NCBI RefSeq assembly: GCF_001424545.1
Contig: NZ_LMQL01000009.1
Location: forward strand, 1-64,000
Direction of reading: 5' to 3'
Length of the DNA stretch: 64,000 nucleotides
Source: Ramlibacter sp. Leaf400
GTDB taxonomy: Bacteria; Pseudomonadota; Gammaproteobacteria; Burkholderiales; Burkholderiaceae_C
Below, piece by piece: positions 45,167-53,537 of the stretch. The translations under genes and the position numbers were made by a program. Position 1 is the first letter of the stretch; each line of letters begins with the position of its first letter. Below the pieces are notes generated by a model, which worked only from the letters and a program-made list of their open reading frames with translations, was not told the DNA's origin and searched no databases.

Positions 45167-46387
45167 ATGCTTGCGACCGACCGTCTTTCCATGCGCCAGG
45201 TGCTCATTTGCGGCGCCGCCGTCGTCACCCTGTCCATGGGCATCCGCCACGGCTTCGGCCTGTGGCTGCAGCCGATCACCCAGGCCCAGGGCTGGACCCG
45301 CGAGACCTTCGCCTTCGCCATCGCCATCCAGAACCTGGCGTGGGGGGTGTTCGGCGTCTTCGCCGGCATGGCGGCGGACCGCTTCGGCGCCTTCCGGGTG
45401 CTGATCGTCGGCGCGGTGCTCTATGCGCTGGGGCTGGCCGGCATGGCGCTGTCGCCCACGCCGCTGCTGTTCGCGCTGACCGCCGGCGTGCTGATCGGCG
45501 CGGCGCAGGCCGGCACGACCTACGCGGTCATCTACGGCGTCATCGGCCGCAACATCGATCCGGCCCAGCGCTCCTGGGCCATGGGCATGGCGGCGGCGGC
45601 CGGCTCGTTCGGCCAGTTCCTGATGGTGCCGGTGGAAGGCTTCCTGATCTCGGGCATCGGCTGGCAGCAGGCCCTGCTGGCGCTGGCGGTGCTGTCGCTG
45701 CTGATCGTGCCGCTGGCCGCCGGCCTGCGCGAGCCGGGCTTTCGCGGCGGCGCGGCGGCGCCCCGGCGCGAGCAGACCATCGGCCAGGCGCTGCGGGAAG
45801 CCTTCAAGTACCCCAGCTTCCAGCTGCTGATGGCCGGCTACTTCGTGTGCGGCTTCCAGGTGGTCTTCATCGGCGTGCACATGCCCAGCTACCTGAAGGA
45901 CAAGGGCCTGTCGCCCCAGGTGGCCAGCTATGCGCTGGCGCTGATCGGCCTGTTCAACATCTTCGGCACGTACATCGCGGGCTCGCTGGGGCAGAAGCTG
46001 GCCAAGCGCAAGATCCTGGCCTTCATCTACCTCGGCCGCGCGGTGGCCATCGCTTTGTTCCTGTGGGCGCCGCTGTCGCCGATGTCGGTCTACGTGTTCT
46101 CGGCCGTGATGGGGCTCTTGTGGCTGTCCACGGTGCCGCCGACCAATGCGACGGTGGCGCAGATCTTCGGCGTGGCCCACCTGTCCATGCTGGGCGGCTT
46201 CGTGTTCTTCAGCCACCAGGTGGGCTCGTTCATGGGCGTCTGGCTGGGCGGCCTGCTGTACGACCGCACCGGCAGCTACGACATCGTCTGGTACCTCGCC
46301 ATCGCGCTGGGCGTGTTCGCCGCCCTGGTGAACCTGCCGGTGCGCGAGGCCCCGATCCGCCGCGTCCCCGTGGCGCAGCCGGCATGA
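45167..46387 (+). CDS. MFS transporter (OxlT/monocarboxylate-type)
   Basis: A 406-residue 12-helix carrier. The first helices contain GIRHGFGLWLQPITQAQGW and motif A appears as GMAADRFGAFRVL. C-terminal half starts QLLMAGYFVCGFQVVFIGVH. Resembles oxalate:formate or monocarboxylate carriers; the substrate is unknown. Start may alternatively be ATG 45191 (8 residues shorter). Its stop overlaps the start of a tiny membrane protein gene (ATGA). It is divergent from parE. Confidence 0.9.
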   Translation: MLATDRLSMRQVLICGAAVVTLSMGIRHGFGLWLQPITQAQGWTRETFAFAIAIQNLAWGVFGVFAGMAADRFGAFRVLIVGAVLYALGLAGMALSPTPLLFALTAGVLIGAAQAGTTYAVIYGVIGRNIDPAQRSWAMGMAAAAGSFGQFLMVPVEGFLISGIGWQQALLALAVLSLLIVPLAAGLREPGFRGGAAAPRREQTIGQALREAFKYPSFQLLMAGYFVCGFQVVFIGVHMPSYLKDKGLSPQVASYALALIGLFNIFGTYIAGSLGQKLAKRKILAFIYLGRAVAIALFLWAPLSPMSVYVFSAVMGLLWLSTVPPTNATVAQIFGVAHLSMLGGFVFFSHQVGSFMGVWLGGLLYDRTGSYDIVWYLAIALGVFAALVNLPVREAPIRRVPVAQPA

Positions 46388-46524
46388 GCCTGAACCCCCA
46401 CGCCCGCCGGGCGATCGCCTGGACCGCCGCCCTCGCGGCGCTGGCGGCGGTGTTCGGCCTGTACACGCACCCGCAGGTGGCGGTGCTGCTGGCGGAGCAG
46501 ATCTGGGCGTGCTTCGGGGGCTGA
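46384..46524 (+). CDS. Small single-helix membrane protein coupled to the MFS gene
   Basis: A 46-residue protein, MSLNPHARRAIAWTAALA..., with a basic N-terminus, one hydrophobic helix (about residues 10-35) and a single cysteine near the end. Its ATG overlaps the MFS stop (ATGA), the usual sign of translational coupling. No known family is recognised. A role as an accessory subunit of the transporter is inference from position. Confidence 0.6.
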   Translation: MSLNPHARRAIAWTAALAALAAVFGLYTHPQVAVLLAEQIWACFGG

Positions 46525-46531
46525 AGGCGCC

Positions 46532-46559
46532 GGGATGCCCGCGCTTCCGCGGGAATGAC
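46532..46559. repeat. Degenerate dispersed palindromic repeat
   Basis: GGGATGCCCGCgcttcCGCGGGAATGAC is a decayed single unit between the small membrane protein and the SDR gene. Confidence 0.6.
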
Positions 46560-46600
46560 CCGACACGATCAGCCCGCCGGATGACGCAACATCGCGCCCC

Positions 46601-47446
46601 ATGACAACCTACGTGATCACCGGTGCGTCCGACGGCATCGGCGCCGAGCTGGCGCGGCAGCTGGCCGCCCGCTGGCGCGGGGCCGCCTCGCTGGTGCTGG
46701 CCGCACGCGACCGCGCCAGGCTGGTCGAAGTGGCCGCCCAGTGCGAAGGCCTGGGGGCCGACGCGATGGCCGTGCCCACCGACGTCACGCAGGAAGAGCA
46801 GTGCCGCGCGCTGATCCACACGGCCGTCCACCACTTCGGCGGCATCGACTGCCTGGTGAACAACGCCGGCGTCTCGGCCCACGCGATGTTCGAGGACGTG
46901 GCCGCCGCCGACCTGGGCTGGTACCAGGACCTGATGACGGTCAACCTCTGGGGCAGCGTCTGGTGCACCCACGCGGCGCTGCCGCACCTGAAGGCCACGC
47001 GCGGCCAGGTGGTGGCCGTGTCCTCGCTGGCCGGCCTGGTGGGCGTGCCGGGGCGTACGGCGTACAGCGCCACCAAGTTCGCGATGACCGGCTTCTTCGA
47101 GGCGCTGCGCACCGAGCTCAAGCCCGCCGGCGTGGCGGTGACGATCGCCTACCCGGGCGTGGTCGACACCGAGATCCGCCGCCGCGGCCTCAATGCCCAG
47201 GGCCAGCCGGCCGGCCGCAGCGGCCTGAAGGAAGAAGGCGCGATGCCGGTGGACGAATGCGCCACGCAGATCCTCGAAGCCATGGTGGACCGCCGCCGCG
47301 AGGTGGTGATGACCGCGCGCGGCAAGCTGGGCCGCTTCGTGAAGCTGCTGGCGCCCGGCGTGGTGGAGAACATGGCGCTGGCGGCACTGGCCGACGACGC
47401 CCGCCCCGCGACCGCTGAACCTGCGTCCGCCCGGGCCCGGGACTGA
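46601..47446 (+). CDS. Short-chain dehydrogenase/reductase
   Basis: A 281-residue Rossmann-fold NAD(P)-dependent oxidoreductase. The cofactor loop is TGASDGIGAEL, the structural NNAG motif is NNAGVSAHAM, and the catalytic Ser141/142, Tyr155 and Lys159 lie in VSSLAG and AYSATKFA. The substrate is unknown; the length and the C-terminal LLAPGVVEN resemble DltE/retinol-dehydrogenase-like SDRs. It precedes a methyltransferase gene by one base (TGAcATG). Confidence 0.92.
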   Translation: MTTYVITGASDGIGAELARQLAARWRGAASLVLAARDRARLVEVAAQCEGLGADAMAVPTDVTQEEQCRALIHTAVHHFGGIDCLVNNAGVSAHAMFEDVAAADLGWYQDLMTVNLWGSVWCTHAALPHLKATRGQVVAVSSLAGLVGVPGRTAYSATKFAMTGFFEALRTELKPAGVAVTIAYPGVVDTEIRRRGLNAQGQPAGRSGLKEEGAMPVDECATQILEAMVDRRREVVMTARGKLGRFVKLLAPGVVENMALAALADDARPATAEPASARARD

Positions 47447-47447
47447 C

Positions 47448-48008
47448 ATGCACGGCACGGAAGTCCCCTCGCCCTGGGTCCAGCGCTGGACCCACCTCGT
47501 ACCGGCCGGTGCGCCGGTGCTGGACGTCGCCTGCGGGCGCGGCCGCCACATGCGCTGGTTCGCCGGCCGCGGCCATCCCGTCACCGGCATCGACCGCGAC
47601 CCGGAGGCGATCGCCGCGGTGGCACCCCTGGGCCGCGCGCTGCAGGCCGACATCGAGAACGGCCCCTGGCCGCTGCCGGGCGAAACCTTCGGCGCGGTGG
47701 TCGTCACCAACTACCTGTGGCGGCCCCTGTGGCCGGCGATCCTGGCCAGCGTTGCCCCTGGCGGCGTCCTGGTCTACGAAACGTTCGCCGAAGGCAACGA
47801 GGAAGTCGGCAAGCCCTCGCGCCCGGACTTCCTGCTGCGCAACGGCGAGTTGCTGGAAGCCTGCCGCGGCCTGCGCGTGGTGGCCTACGAGGACGGCTTC
47901 CTCGAGGGGCCGCCGCGTTTCGTGCAGCGCATCGTTGCCGTCCAGCCAGGGGCGGGCCAAGGAAGGGCTCGCCACGGGCTCCAAGTAGAATCCCCCATCC
48001 CCGAGTGA
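47448..48008 (+). CDS. Class I SAM-dependent methyltransferase
   Basis: A 186-residue Rossmann-fold methyltransferase of the TehB-like type. Motif I is [15 protein letters not shown], the acidic ribose ligand lies in [10 protein letters not shown], and [15 protein letters not shown] is motif VI-like. The acceptor is unknown. The start follows the SDR stop by one base. A TAGAAT (47986-47991) near its end probably serves as the -10 of dapA. Confidence 0.88.
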   Translation: MHGTEVPSPWVQRWTHLVPAGAPVLDVACGRGRHMRWFAGRGHPVTGIDRDPEAIAAVAPLGRALQADIENGPWPLPGETFGAVVVTNYLWRPLWPAILASVAPGGVLVYETFAEGNEEVGKPSRPDFLLRNGELLEACRGLRVVAYEDGFLEGPPRFVQRIVAVQPGAGQGRARHGLQVESPIPE

Positions 48009-48016
48009 ACCCGACA

Positions 48017-48904
48017 ATGACCCCGATTACAGGCAGCATCGTGGCCCTGGCGACCCCGATGCAAGACGACGGCAGCGTGGACTACCCCACCCTGCGCAAG
48101 CTCATCGACTGGCACATCGCCGAGGGCACCGACTGCATCGGCGTGGTCGGCACCACCGGCGAGTCGCCCACCGTGAACGTGCAGGAACACCAGGAGATCA
48201 TCCGGGTGTCCGTCGAGCAGGCCAAGGGGCGCGTGCCCATCATGGCCGGCTGCGGCGCCAACTCCACGGCCGAGGCGATCGAGCTCGCCCGCTTCGCCAA
48301 GAAGGTCGGGGCCGACTGCCAGCTGCAGGTCGTGCCCTACTACAACAAGCCCACGCAGGAAGGCCAGTTCCGGCACTTCAAGGCCATCACCGAGGCGGTG
48401 GGCGACCTGCCGATGGTGCTGTACAACGTGCCCGGCCGCACCGTGGCGGACCTGCACCACGACACCGTGCTGCGCCTGGCCGAAGTGCCCGGCATCGTGG
48501 GCATCAAGGAAGCCACCGGCAACATCGAGCGCGCCCAGTGGCTGCTGCGCGATGCGCCCAAGGGCTTCTCCATCTATTCGGGCGACGACCCCACCGCCGT
48601 CGCGCTGATGCTGTGCGGCGGCCACGGCAACGTGAGCGTCACGGCCAACGTGGCGCCGCGGCTGATGCACCAGCTGTGCGAGGCCGCCATCCGCGGCGAC
48701 GCGCGCGCGGCCATGGATTTGCAGAACCGCCTGCTGCCGCTGCACCGCCACCTGTTCGCCGAAGCCAACCCCATCCCCGTGAAGTGGGCGATGGCCCGCA
48801 TGGGCCTGTGCGGCCCCGCGCTGCGGCTGCCGATGACGCCGCTGCAACCGGCCTTCCATGCGCAGGTCGAGGCCGCCATGCGTTCGGCCGGCCTGCTGGC
48901 CTGA
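48017..48904 (+). CDS. dapA: 4-hydroxy-tetrahydrodipicolinate synthase
   Basis: A 295-residue TIM-barrel lyase that condenses pyruvate with aspartate semialdehyde, the first committed step to lysine and meso-diaminopimelate. [11 protein letters not shown], Tyr136 in [10 protein letters not shown] and the Schiff-base Lys164 in GIKEATGN are in place. The ATG at 48017 follows the methyltransferase stop by 8 bases. bamC follows, a pairing common in proteobacteria. Confidence 0.97.
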   Translation: MTPITGSIVALATPMQDDGSVDYPTLRKLIDWHIAEGTDCIGVVGTTGESPTVNVQEHQEIIRVSVEQAKGRVPIMAGCGANSTAEAIELARFAKKVGADCQLQVVPYYNKPTQEGQFRHFKAITEAVGDLPMVLYNVPGRTVADLHHDTVLRLAEVPGIVGIKEATGNIERAQWLLRDAPKGFSIYSGDDPTAVALMLCGGHGNVSVTANVAPRLMHQLCEAAIRGDARAAMDLQNRLLPLHRHLFAEANPIPVKWAMARMGLCGPALRLPMTPLQPAFHAQVEAAMRSAGLLA

Positions 48905-48926
48905 CCCCCTACAAGGACCTGAAGAC

Positions 48927-50015
48927 GTGAAGCGATCTGCTGCAAAGCTGGGCGTGCTGGCCGCCTGCGCCGCCCTGGCCGCCTGCTCGGTGCTCGAGGG
49001 CGAACGCATCGACTACAAGTCGGCCACCAAGGGCGCGACCCTGGACGTGCCGCCCGACCTCACCCAGCTCGCGCGCGACTCGCGCTACCAGGTGCCCGGC
49101 GGCCCGGTCACGGCCAGCGCCTACCAGATCGGCCAGTCCGCCCCGTCGCTGCCGACCGCGGCCACCGCCGTGGGCGACGTGCGCATCGAGCGCGCGGGCG
49201 ACAAGCGCTGGCTGGTGGTCAACCGCCCGGCCGACCAGCTGTGGGGCCCGGTGCGCGAGTTCTGGCAGGAGAGCGGCTTCCTGCTGTCGCTGGACCAGTC
49301 CAACCTGGGCATCATGGAAACCGACTGGGCCGAGAACCGCGCCAAGATCCCGCAGGACGTGATCCGCAGCACGCTGGGCAAGCTGCTCGACTCGGCCTAC
49401 TCCACCGCCGAGCGCGACCGCTTCCGCACCCGCTTCGAGCGCACGCCCACCGGCGCCACCGAGATCTACATCTCGCACCGCGGCATGGTGGAGGTCTACG
49501 CCAACACGCAGAAGGACCAGACGGTGTGGCAGCCGCGCCCGGCCGATCCCGAGCTGGAGACCGAGTTCCTGCGCCGCCTGATGGTCAAGCTGGGCGTGCC
49601 GCAGGAGCAGTCGCGCGCCATCACCGCCTCGGGCACCACCCGCACCACCTCGCGCGTGGCCAGCGTGAACAACACGCCGGTGGTGCAGATCGACGAAGGC
49701 TTCGACCGCGCCTGGCGCCGCGTCGGCCTGGCGCTGGACCGCACCGGCTTCACGGTGGAGGACCGCGACCGCAGCCAGGGCACCTACTTCGTGCGCTACG
49801 TGCCGCCGAACCCGGACAAGCAGGACCCCGGCTTCCTGGGCCGCGTGTTCAATTTCATGCGCACCGAGAAGGTCGAGGCGCCGCTGAAGTACCGCATCGC
49901 GGTGCGCAGCCAGGGCGAATCCACCACCGTGTCCGTGCTCGACGCGCAGGGCTCGCCGGAGGCTTCGGCCAACGCGCAGCGCATCGTCCAGGTCATCGCC
50001 GACGACCTGAAGTGA
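48927..50015 (+). CDS. bamC: Outer-membrane assembly lipoprotein BamC
   Basis: A 362-residue lipoprotein of the BAM complex, which folds beta-barrel proteins into the outer membrane. The lipobox LAAC gives Cys20, followed by a long unstructured N-terminus with IDYKSATKGATLDVPPDLTQL, the conserved BamD-binding segment, and two helix-grip domains. GTG 48927 is chosen as it starts the signal peptide. Context after dapA supports the assignment. Confidence 0.9.
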   Translation: MKRSAAKLGVLAACAALAACSVLEGERIDYKSATKGATLDVPPDLTQLARDSRYQVPGGPVTASAYQIGQSAPSLPTAATAVGDVRIERAGDKRWLVVNRPADQLWGPVREFWQESGFLLSLDQSNLGIMETDWAENRAKIPQDVIRSTLGKLLDSAYSTAERDRFRTRFERTPTGATEIYISHRGMVEVYANTQKDQTVWQPRPADPELETEFLRRLMVKLGVPQEQSRAITASGTTRTTSRVASVNNTPVVQIDEGFDRAWRRVGLALDRTGFTVEDRDRSQGTYFVRYVPPNPDKQDPGFLGRVFNFMRTEKVEAPLKYRIAVRSQGESTTVSVLDAQGSPEASANAQRIVQVIADDLK

Positions 50016-50055
50016 GGCGGCAGGACGGGCCCGCCCCGTCCTCCGCTCGACTCCC

Positions 50056-50829
50056 GTGATCCGATTCAAGAGCCTGGGCAGCGGCAGCACCGGCAATGCC
50101 ACGGTGATCCAGGCGCGCACCGGCGCCGGCGTCACCCACCTGCTGGTCGACTGCGGCCTGGGCATCCGCCAGCTGGACAAGCGGCTGGGCCAGGCCGGCA
50201 TGCTGGCCGAGCAGATCGATGCCATCTTCATCACGCACGAGCACTCCGACCACATCGGCTGCGCGCGCACCCTCGCCTTTCGCGAGCGCATCCCGGTCTA
50301 CATGAGCGAAGGCACCTGGCTGGGCATCGGCCAGCCGGACTTCGACGGCCTGCTGCGCATCGTCCACGACTCGGTGGACATCGAGGTCGGCGGGCTGCAG
50401 GTGCGGCCCTTCACCGTGCCGCACGACGCGCGCGAGCCGCTGCAGCTGACCTGCAGCGACGGCGCGTCGCGCATGGGCGTGCTCACCGACCTGGGCCACG
50501 CCACGCCGCACGTCATCGGCCACCTCTCCGGGTGCGCGACGCTGCTGCTCGAATGCAACCACGACCCGGAGATGCTCCAGGCCGGCCCCTACCCCTGGTT
50601 CCTCAAGCGGCGGGTGGGCGGCGACTGGGGCCACCTGGCCAACGACGCGGCCGCGGCCATCGCGCAGGCGGTGCTGCCCCACGGGCTGCGGCGGGTCGTG
50701 GCGGCGCACCTGAGCGAGCAGAACAACCGGCCCGAGCTGGCGCGCGCCGCGCTCCTGTCGGCCCTGGGCGAATCGGTGGAGATCCACGTGGCCGACGGGC
50801 CCACGGGCAGCGGCTGGCTGGACGCCTAG
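50056..50829 (+). CDS. MBL-fold metallo-hydrolase (YycJ/WalJ-like)
   Basis: A 257-residue metallo-beta-lactamase-fold hydrolase. The start IRFKSLGSGSTGNATVI and the metal-binding THEHSDHIGC are clear, with HATPHVIGHL and HLSEQNNRP further along. Relatives such as YycJ are exonuclease-like or cell-wall associated; the role in this genus is unknown. The start is GTG 50056. A bidirectional terminator follows. Confidence 0.87.
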   Translation: MIRFKSLGSGSTGNATVIQARTGAGVTHLLVDCGLGIRQLDKRLGQAGMLAEQIDAIFITHEHSDHIGCARTLAFRERIPVYMSEGTWLGIGQPDFDGLLRIVHDSVDIEVGGLQVRPFTVPHDAREPLQLTCSDGASRMGVLTDLGHATPHVIGHLSGCATLLLECNHDPEMLQAGPYPWFLKRRVGGDWGHLANDAAAAIAQAVLPHGLRRVVAAHLSEQNNRPELARAALLSALGESVEIHVADGPTGSGWLDA

Positions 50830-50852
50830 CTTCTCGAAGCAGTCGAAAAGAC

Positions 50853-50880
50853 AAAAGCCGCCCGAGGGCGGCTTTCGTTC
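50853..50880. terminator. Bidirectional intrinsic terminator
   Basis: AAAGCCGCCC (50854-50863) pairs with GGGCGGCTTT (50866-50875) around a tight loop. The plus side continues TTTCGTTC and the minus side TTTTGTCTTTTC, so it can end both the MBL-hydrolase transcript and that of the convergent small lipoprotein. Confidence 0.85.
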
Positions 50881-50896
50881 TGGGCGCGAGGCCTGC

Positions 50897-51145
50897 TTAC
50901 TTGCTGGCGGCGGAAGCGGCCGGGGAAGCAGCAGCGGCGGCAGCGGCAGCGGCGCCGGAAGCAGCGTCGGAGGACGCGGCGGCCGGAGCGGAAGCGGCGG
51001 CGGCCGGAGCCGGCGCGGGGGCCGGAGCCGGCGCCGGGGCGGCGGCGGGGGCCGGGGCGGGCGCGGGGGCCGGAGCCTCGGTCTTGCTGCAGGCGGCCAG
51101 GCCGGCGGCCGCGATCAGGGAGGCCAGGACGAGCGACTTCTTCAT
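50897..51145 (-). CDS. Small Ala/Pro-rich lipoprotein
   Basis: An 82-residue predicted lipoprotein. The signal peptide MKKSLVLASLIAAAGLAAC has a good lipobox (LAAC, Cys19), followed by SKTEAP and then an (Ala-Pro)n run changing to Ala/Ser-rich sequence up to the end. There is no folded domain. It could act as a periplasmic spacer between outer membrane and peptidoglycan, by analogy with other low-complexity lipoproteins; that is inference. RBS GGAAAACC is adequate, and a TATAAT lies about 105 bases upstream. Confidence 0.75.
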   Translation of the reverse strand: MKKSLVLASLIAAAGLAACSKTEAPAPAPAPAPAAAPAPAPAPAPAPAAAASAPAAASSDAASGAAAAAAAAASPAASAASK

Positions 51146-51249
51146 TTCAGGTTTTCCTTTGGGACGGTCGAATTTCCAGAAATTGCCGCGCGGCCGATGG
51201 CTTTGCGCCGGCTGAACAGCAAGGACGCGAGCTCTTTGCTCAGCAAAAG

Positions 51250-51255
51250 ATTATA
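51250..51255 (-). promoter_or_regulatory. Candidate -10 element for the small lipoprotein gene
   Basis: A perfect TATAAT on the minus strand lies in an AT-rich patch about 105 bases before the lipoprotein ATG. No convincing -35 is present at 16-18 bp. Confidence 0.35.
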
Positions 51256-51304
51256 TGTCGGCTCGTACCAACGAATGGGCCAAACCTGCCACGCGCGCGA
51301 GGGC

Positions 51305-51796
51305 TCACAGGCCCAGCTTGGTGGCCGGGAAGGCCGGCGAACTCATCTGCAGCCATTCGTCCAGCAGCTCGCGCAACGCCTGCCGCCGGTCGGGCTCGCG
51401 GCCAGCCCAGCCGGTGCTGCGGTCCGGGTCCAGCCGGTGCAGCACCCAGTGCGGGCTCCAGATCGCGCTGGGGATCTCCAGCGCATCGGCGGACGGGCAG
51501 CCGCGCGCCTCGACGATGTGCGACCAGGTCCGGCGCCAGGCCACGAAGCGGGCGTGCCGGCGCACCACCTCGTCGTAGCGCCGCGCCAGCAGCACGCAGC
51601 GCCGCCCGCTCGCCGACCAGGCCTGCAGCGACTCGGCCACCGCGCGCTCGCCCAGCGGCCAGTCGGCGAAGCTCGCGTCGGACAGGACGATCTCGCGCCA
51701 GCCTTCGCGCGCGGCGCAGGCCAGCGCCTGGCGCACCTGCCCGGCGAAGGCCTCGCGGCCTTCGAGCCGGCCTTGCAGCAATCCTTCGTCGCTCAT
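51305..51796 (-). CDS. Hypothetical protein downstream of roxA
   Basis: A 163-residue soluble protein that I do not assign to a family. It is rich in tryptophan and arginine, with IVLSDASFADWPLGERAV and LLARRYDEVVRRHARFVAWR, suggestive of a compact alpha/beta fold. Its ATG overlaps the stop of the RoxA-like gene (ATGA), so the two are translationally coupled and may act together. The 3' end is followed by the lipoprotein promoter region. Confidence 0.75.
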   Translation of the reverse strand: MSDEGLLQGRLEGREAFAGQVRQALACAAREGWREIVLSDASFADWPLGERAVAESLQAWSASGRRCVLLARRYDEVVRRHARFVAWRRTWSHIVEARGCPSADALEIPSAIWSPHWVLHRLDPDRSTGWAGREPDRRQALRELLDEWLQMSSPAFPATKLGL

Positions 51797-52929
51797 CGCT
51801 CGCCTTCCCCCTCGTGCAACCAGCCCGACTCGCACCAGGCGGCGAGCAGCTCCAGCGCTTCGTCACTCGCCCGCGCCAGGTCGCCGGGCTCCAGCCGGCG
51901 TTCGTCGGCGAGCTTGCGCATCAGGCGGGCGTCGGGCCCCGAGGCGCGCCAGCTCTCGCCGTTGACGAACAGGTGGCGGCCGTCGTAGAGCATGCGGGTG
52001 CGGCGGTCCAGCACCACCGAGCGCAGGCGCCGGGGCGTGTCGCCGGTGTCGAACCAGACGTTGGCCTTGGGTTCGCTGAGGTATTCGCCCAGCGCCCGCG
52101 CCAGCGCGTGCGGATCCTTCAAAGCGGCCTTCAGCGCGTCGTGGGCGAAGCGCTCCAGTTCCCCCGGGATGGCGCCCGGCTCGCGCACGGCGGTCTGGAC
52201 CGCGTCGCGGTAGAGGCCGTCGCCGGCGGTCTCGGCCGCGTCCTCGGCCAGCCGCTGCAGCAGCTCGCGCGCCAGCTCGCCGCGCCGGGGCGAGCGAAAG
52301 CCGATCGAGTAGGTCTGGCAGTCCTCGCCCTCGGCGATGCCGTCGTGTGCGTAGCGGGGCGGCAGGTACAGCATGTCGCCGGCCTCCAGCACGTGCTCCT
52401 CCTGCGGCTCGAAGCGTTCCAGCACCTTCAGCGGCACACCCTCGCGCAGCGTCAGGTCCTCCTGGCGGCCGAAGCGCCAGCGGCGCCGGCCCTGGGCCTG
52501 CAGCAGGAACACGTCGTAGCTGTCGAAATGCGGACCGACGCCGCCGGCATCGGTGGCGTAGCTGACCATCAGGTCGTCCAGCCGCGCCTCGGGCACGAAG
52601 CGGAAACGCTGCAGCAGCTCGTGGGCCGCGTCCACGTGCAGGTCGACGCCCTGCACCAGCAGCGTCCAGCGCGGGCGCGCCAGCGGCGGCAGCGCGCGCC
52701 GGGCGAACGGCCCGCTGCGCAGCGACCAGCGGCCGTCGTCGTGCTGCTCCACCAGCCGCGATTCCACCTCGTCCTGCGCGGCCAGCGCGAACAGCGCGTT
52801 GCGCTCCAGGAGCGGCTTCATGCCGGGGATGGCGCCGCGCACCAGCAGCGGCTTGCGCTGCCAGTGGCGCTTCATGAACTGGCGGGCAGAAAGGCCGCCG
52901 AGGAGGGGCGTGGGGAGGTGGACGTCCAT
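51793..52929 (-). CDS. roxA: Ribosomal-protein arginine hydroxylase-like JmjC oxygenase
   Basis: A 378-residue JmjC/cupin 2-oxoglutarate-Fe(II) oxygenase of the YcfD/RoxA type, which in E. coli hydroxylates an arginine of ribosomal protein uL16. The iron ligands read His134-x-Asp136 in GPHFDSYDVFLLQ and His195 in PPRYAHDG. The N-terminal LSARQFMKRHWQRKPLLVRGA and the C-terminal winged-helix-like domain match the family. Divergent from the SlyD-like gene, with a gap of only 29 bases. Confidence 0.9.
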   Translation of the reverse strand: MDVHLPTPLLGGLSARQFMKRHWQRKPLLVRGAIPGMKPLLERNALFALAAQDEVESRLVEQHDDGRWSLRSGPFARRALPPLARPRWTLLVQGVDLHVDAAHELLQRFRFVPEARLDDLMVSYATDAGGVGPHFDSYDVFLLQAQGRRRWRFGRQEDLTLREGVPLKVLERFEPQEEHVLEAGDMLYLPPRYAHDGIAEGEDCQTYSIGFRSPRRGELARELLQRLAEDAAETAGDGLYRDAVQTAVREPGAIPGELERFAHDALKAALKDPHALARALGEYLSEPKANVWFDTGDTPRRLRSVVLDRRTRMLYDGRHLFVNGESWRASGPDARLMRKLADERRLEPGDLARASDEALELLAAWCESGWLHEGEGER

Positions 52930-52958
52930 GGTGGGCGGTGAACTGCGAGAATTCTTCC

Positions 52959-53477
52959 ATGGAAGTCACCCCGCAATGCGTGGTCGCGCTGACCTGGACC
53001 CTGAAGGACACGCTCGGCGAAGAGCTCGACGTGCTGTCCGAACCCGTGGAGTTCCTGGTCGGAGGCAGCGACCTGCTCGCCCGGATCGAAGAGGCCCTGC
53101 AAGGCCACGAGGCCGGCGACCGTCTCGATCTGCACCTGGAACCGGAAGTCGCCTTCGGCGACTACGACGACCAGCTCGTGTTCCTGGAACCGCGCGAGCT
53201 GTTCCCGAAAGAGCTGGAGGAAGGCCTGACGTTCGAGGGCCTGCCCCCGGGCGGCAACCCGGACGCGCCGAAGGACGTGCTCTACACCGTCACCGAGATC
53301 TACCCCGAGCACGTGGTGCTCGACGGCAACCATCCACTGGCGGGGATCGCGCTGCGATTGAGCCTGAAGGTGGAAGGCGTGAGGGAGGCGACGGAAGAAG
53401 AGATCGGTCGCGGAACGACCGGCTCGGGGTTCTTCCGGGTGCAGCCGCAGGCGCCGGGGGGCACCTCGCTGCACTGA
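52959..53477 (+). CDS. FKBP-type peptidyl-prolyl isomerase, SlyD-like
   Basis: A 172-residue FKBP fold with an inserted flap domain. ALTWTLKDTLGEELDVLSEP and FLVGGSDLLARIEEALQGHEAGD correspond to the SlyD pattern V..Y.L.D..G..L and G...I...E.AL.G...GD. The acidic PEVAFGDYDDQLVFLEPREL follows. The C-terminus lacks the His/Cys-rich metal tail of E. coli SlyD. ATG 52959 is preferred over an in-frame ATG at 52938 that lies in the roxA promoter gap. Confidence 0.87.
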   Translation: MEVTPQCVVALTWTLKDTLGEELDVLSEPVEFLVGGSDLLARIEEALQGHEAGDRLDLHLEPEVAFGDYDDQLVFLEPRELFPKELEEGLTFEGLPPGGNPDAPKDVLYTVTEIYPEHVVLDGNHPLAGIALRLSLKVEGVREATEEEIGRGTTGSGFFRVQPQAPGGTSLH

Positions 53478-53509
53478 GGAGCGGGCGACCGCCGGAAAGG
53501 CGGACGCCC

Positions 53510-53536
53510 TGGATTGCCGCGTGCGCGGGAATGACG
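53510..53536. repeat. Degenerate dispersed palindromic repeat
   Basis: TGGATTGCCGCgtgCGCGGGAATGACG, a decayed unit, ends one base before the stop of the convergent lipoprotein gene. Confidence 0.65.
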
Positions 53537-53537
53537 C

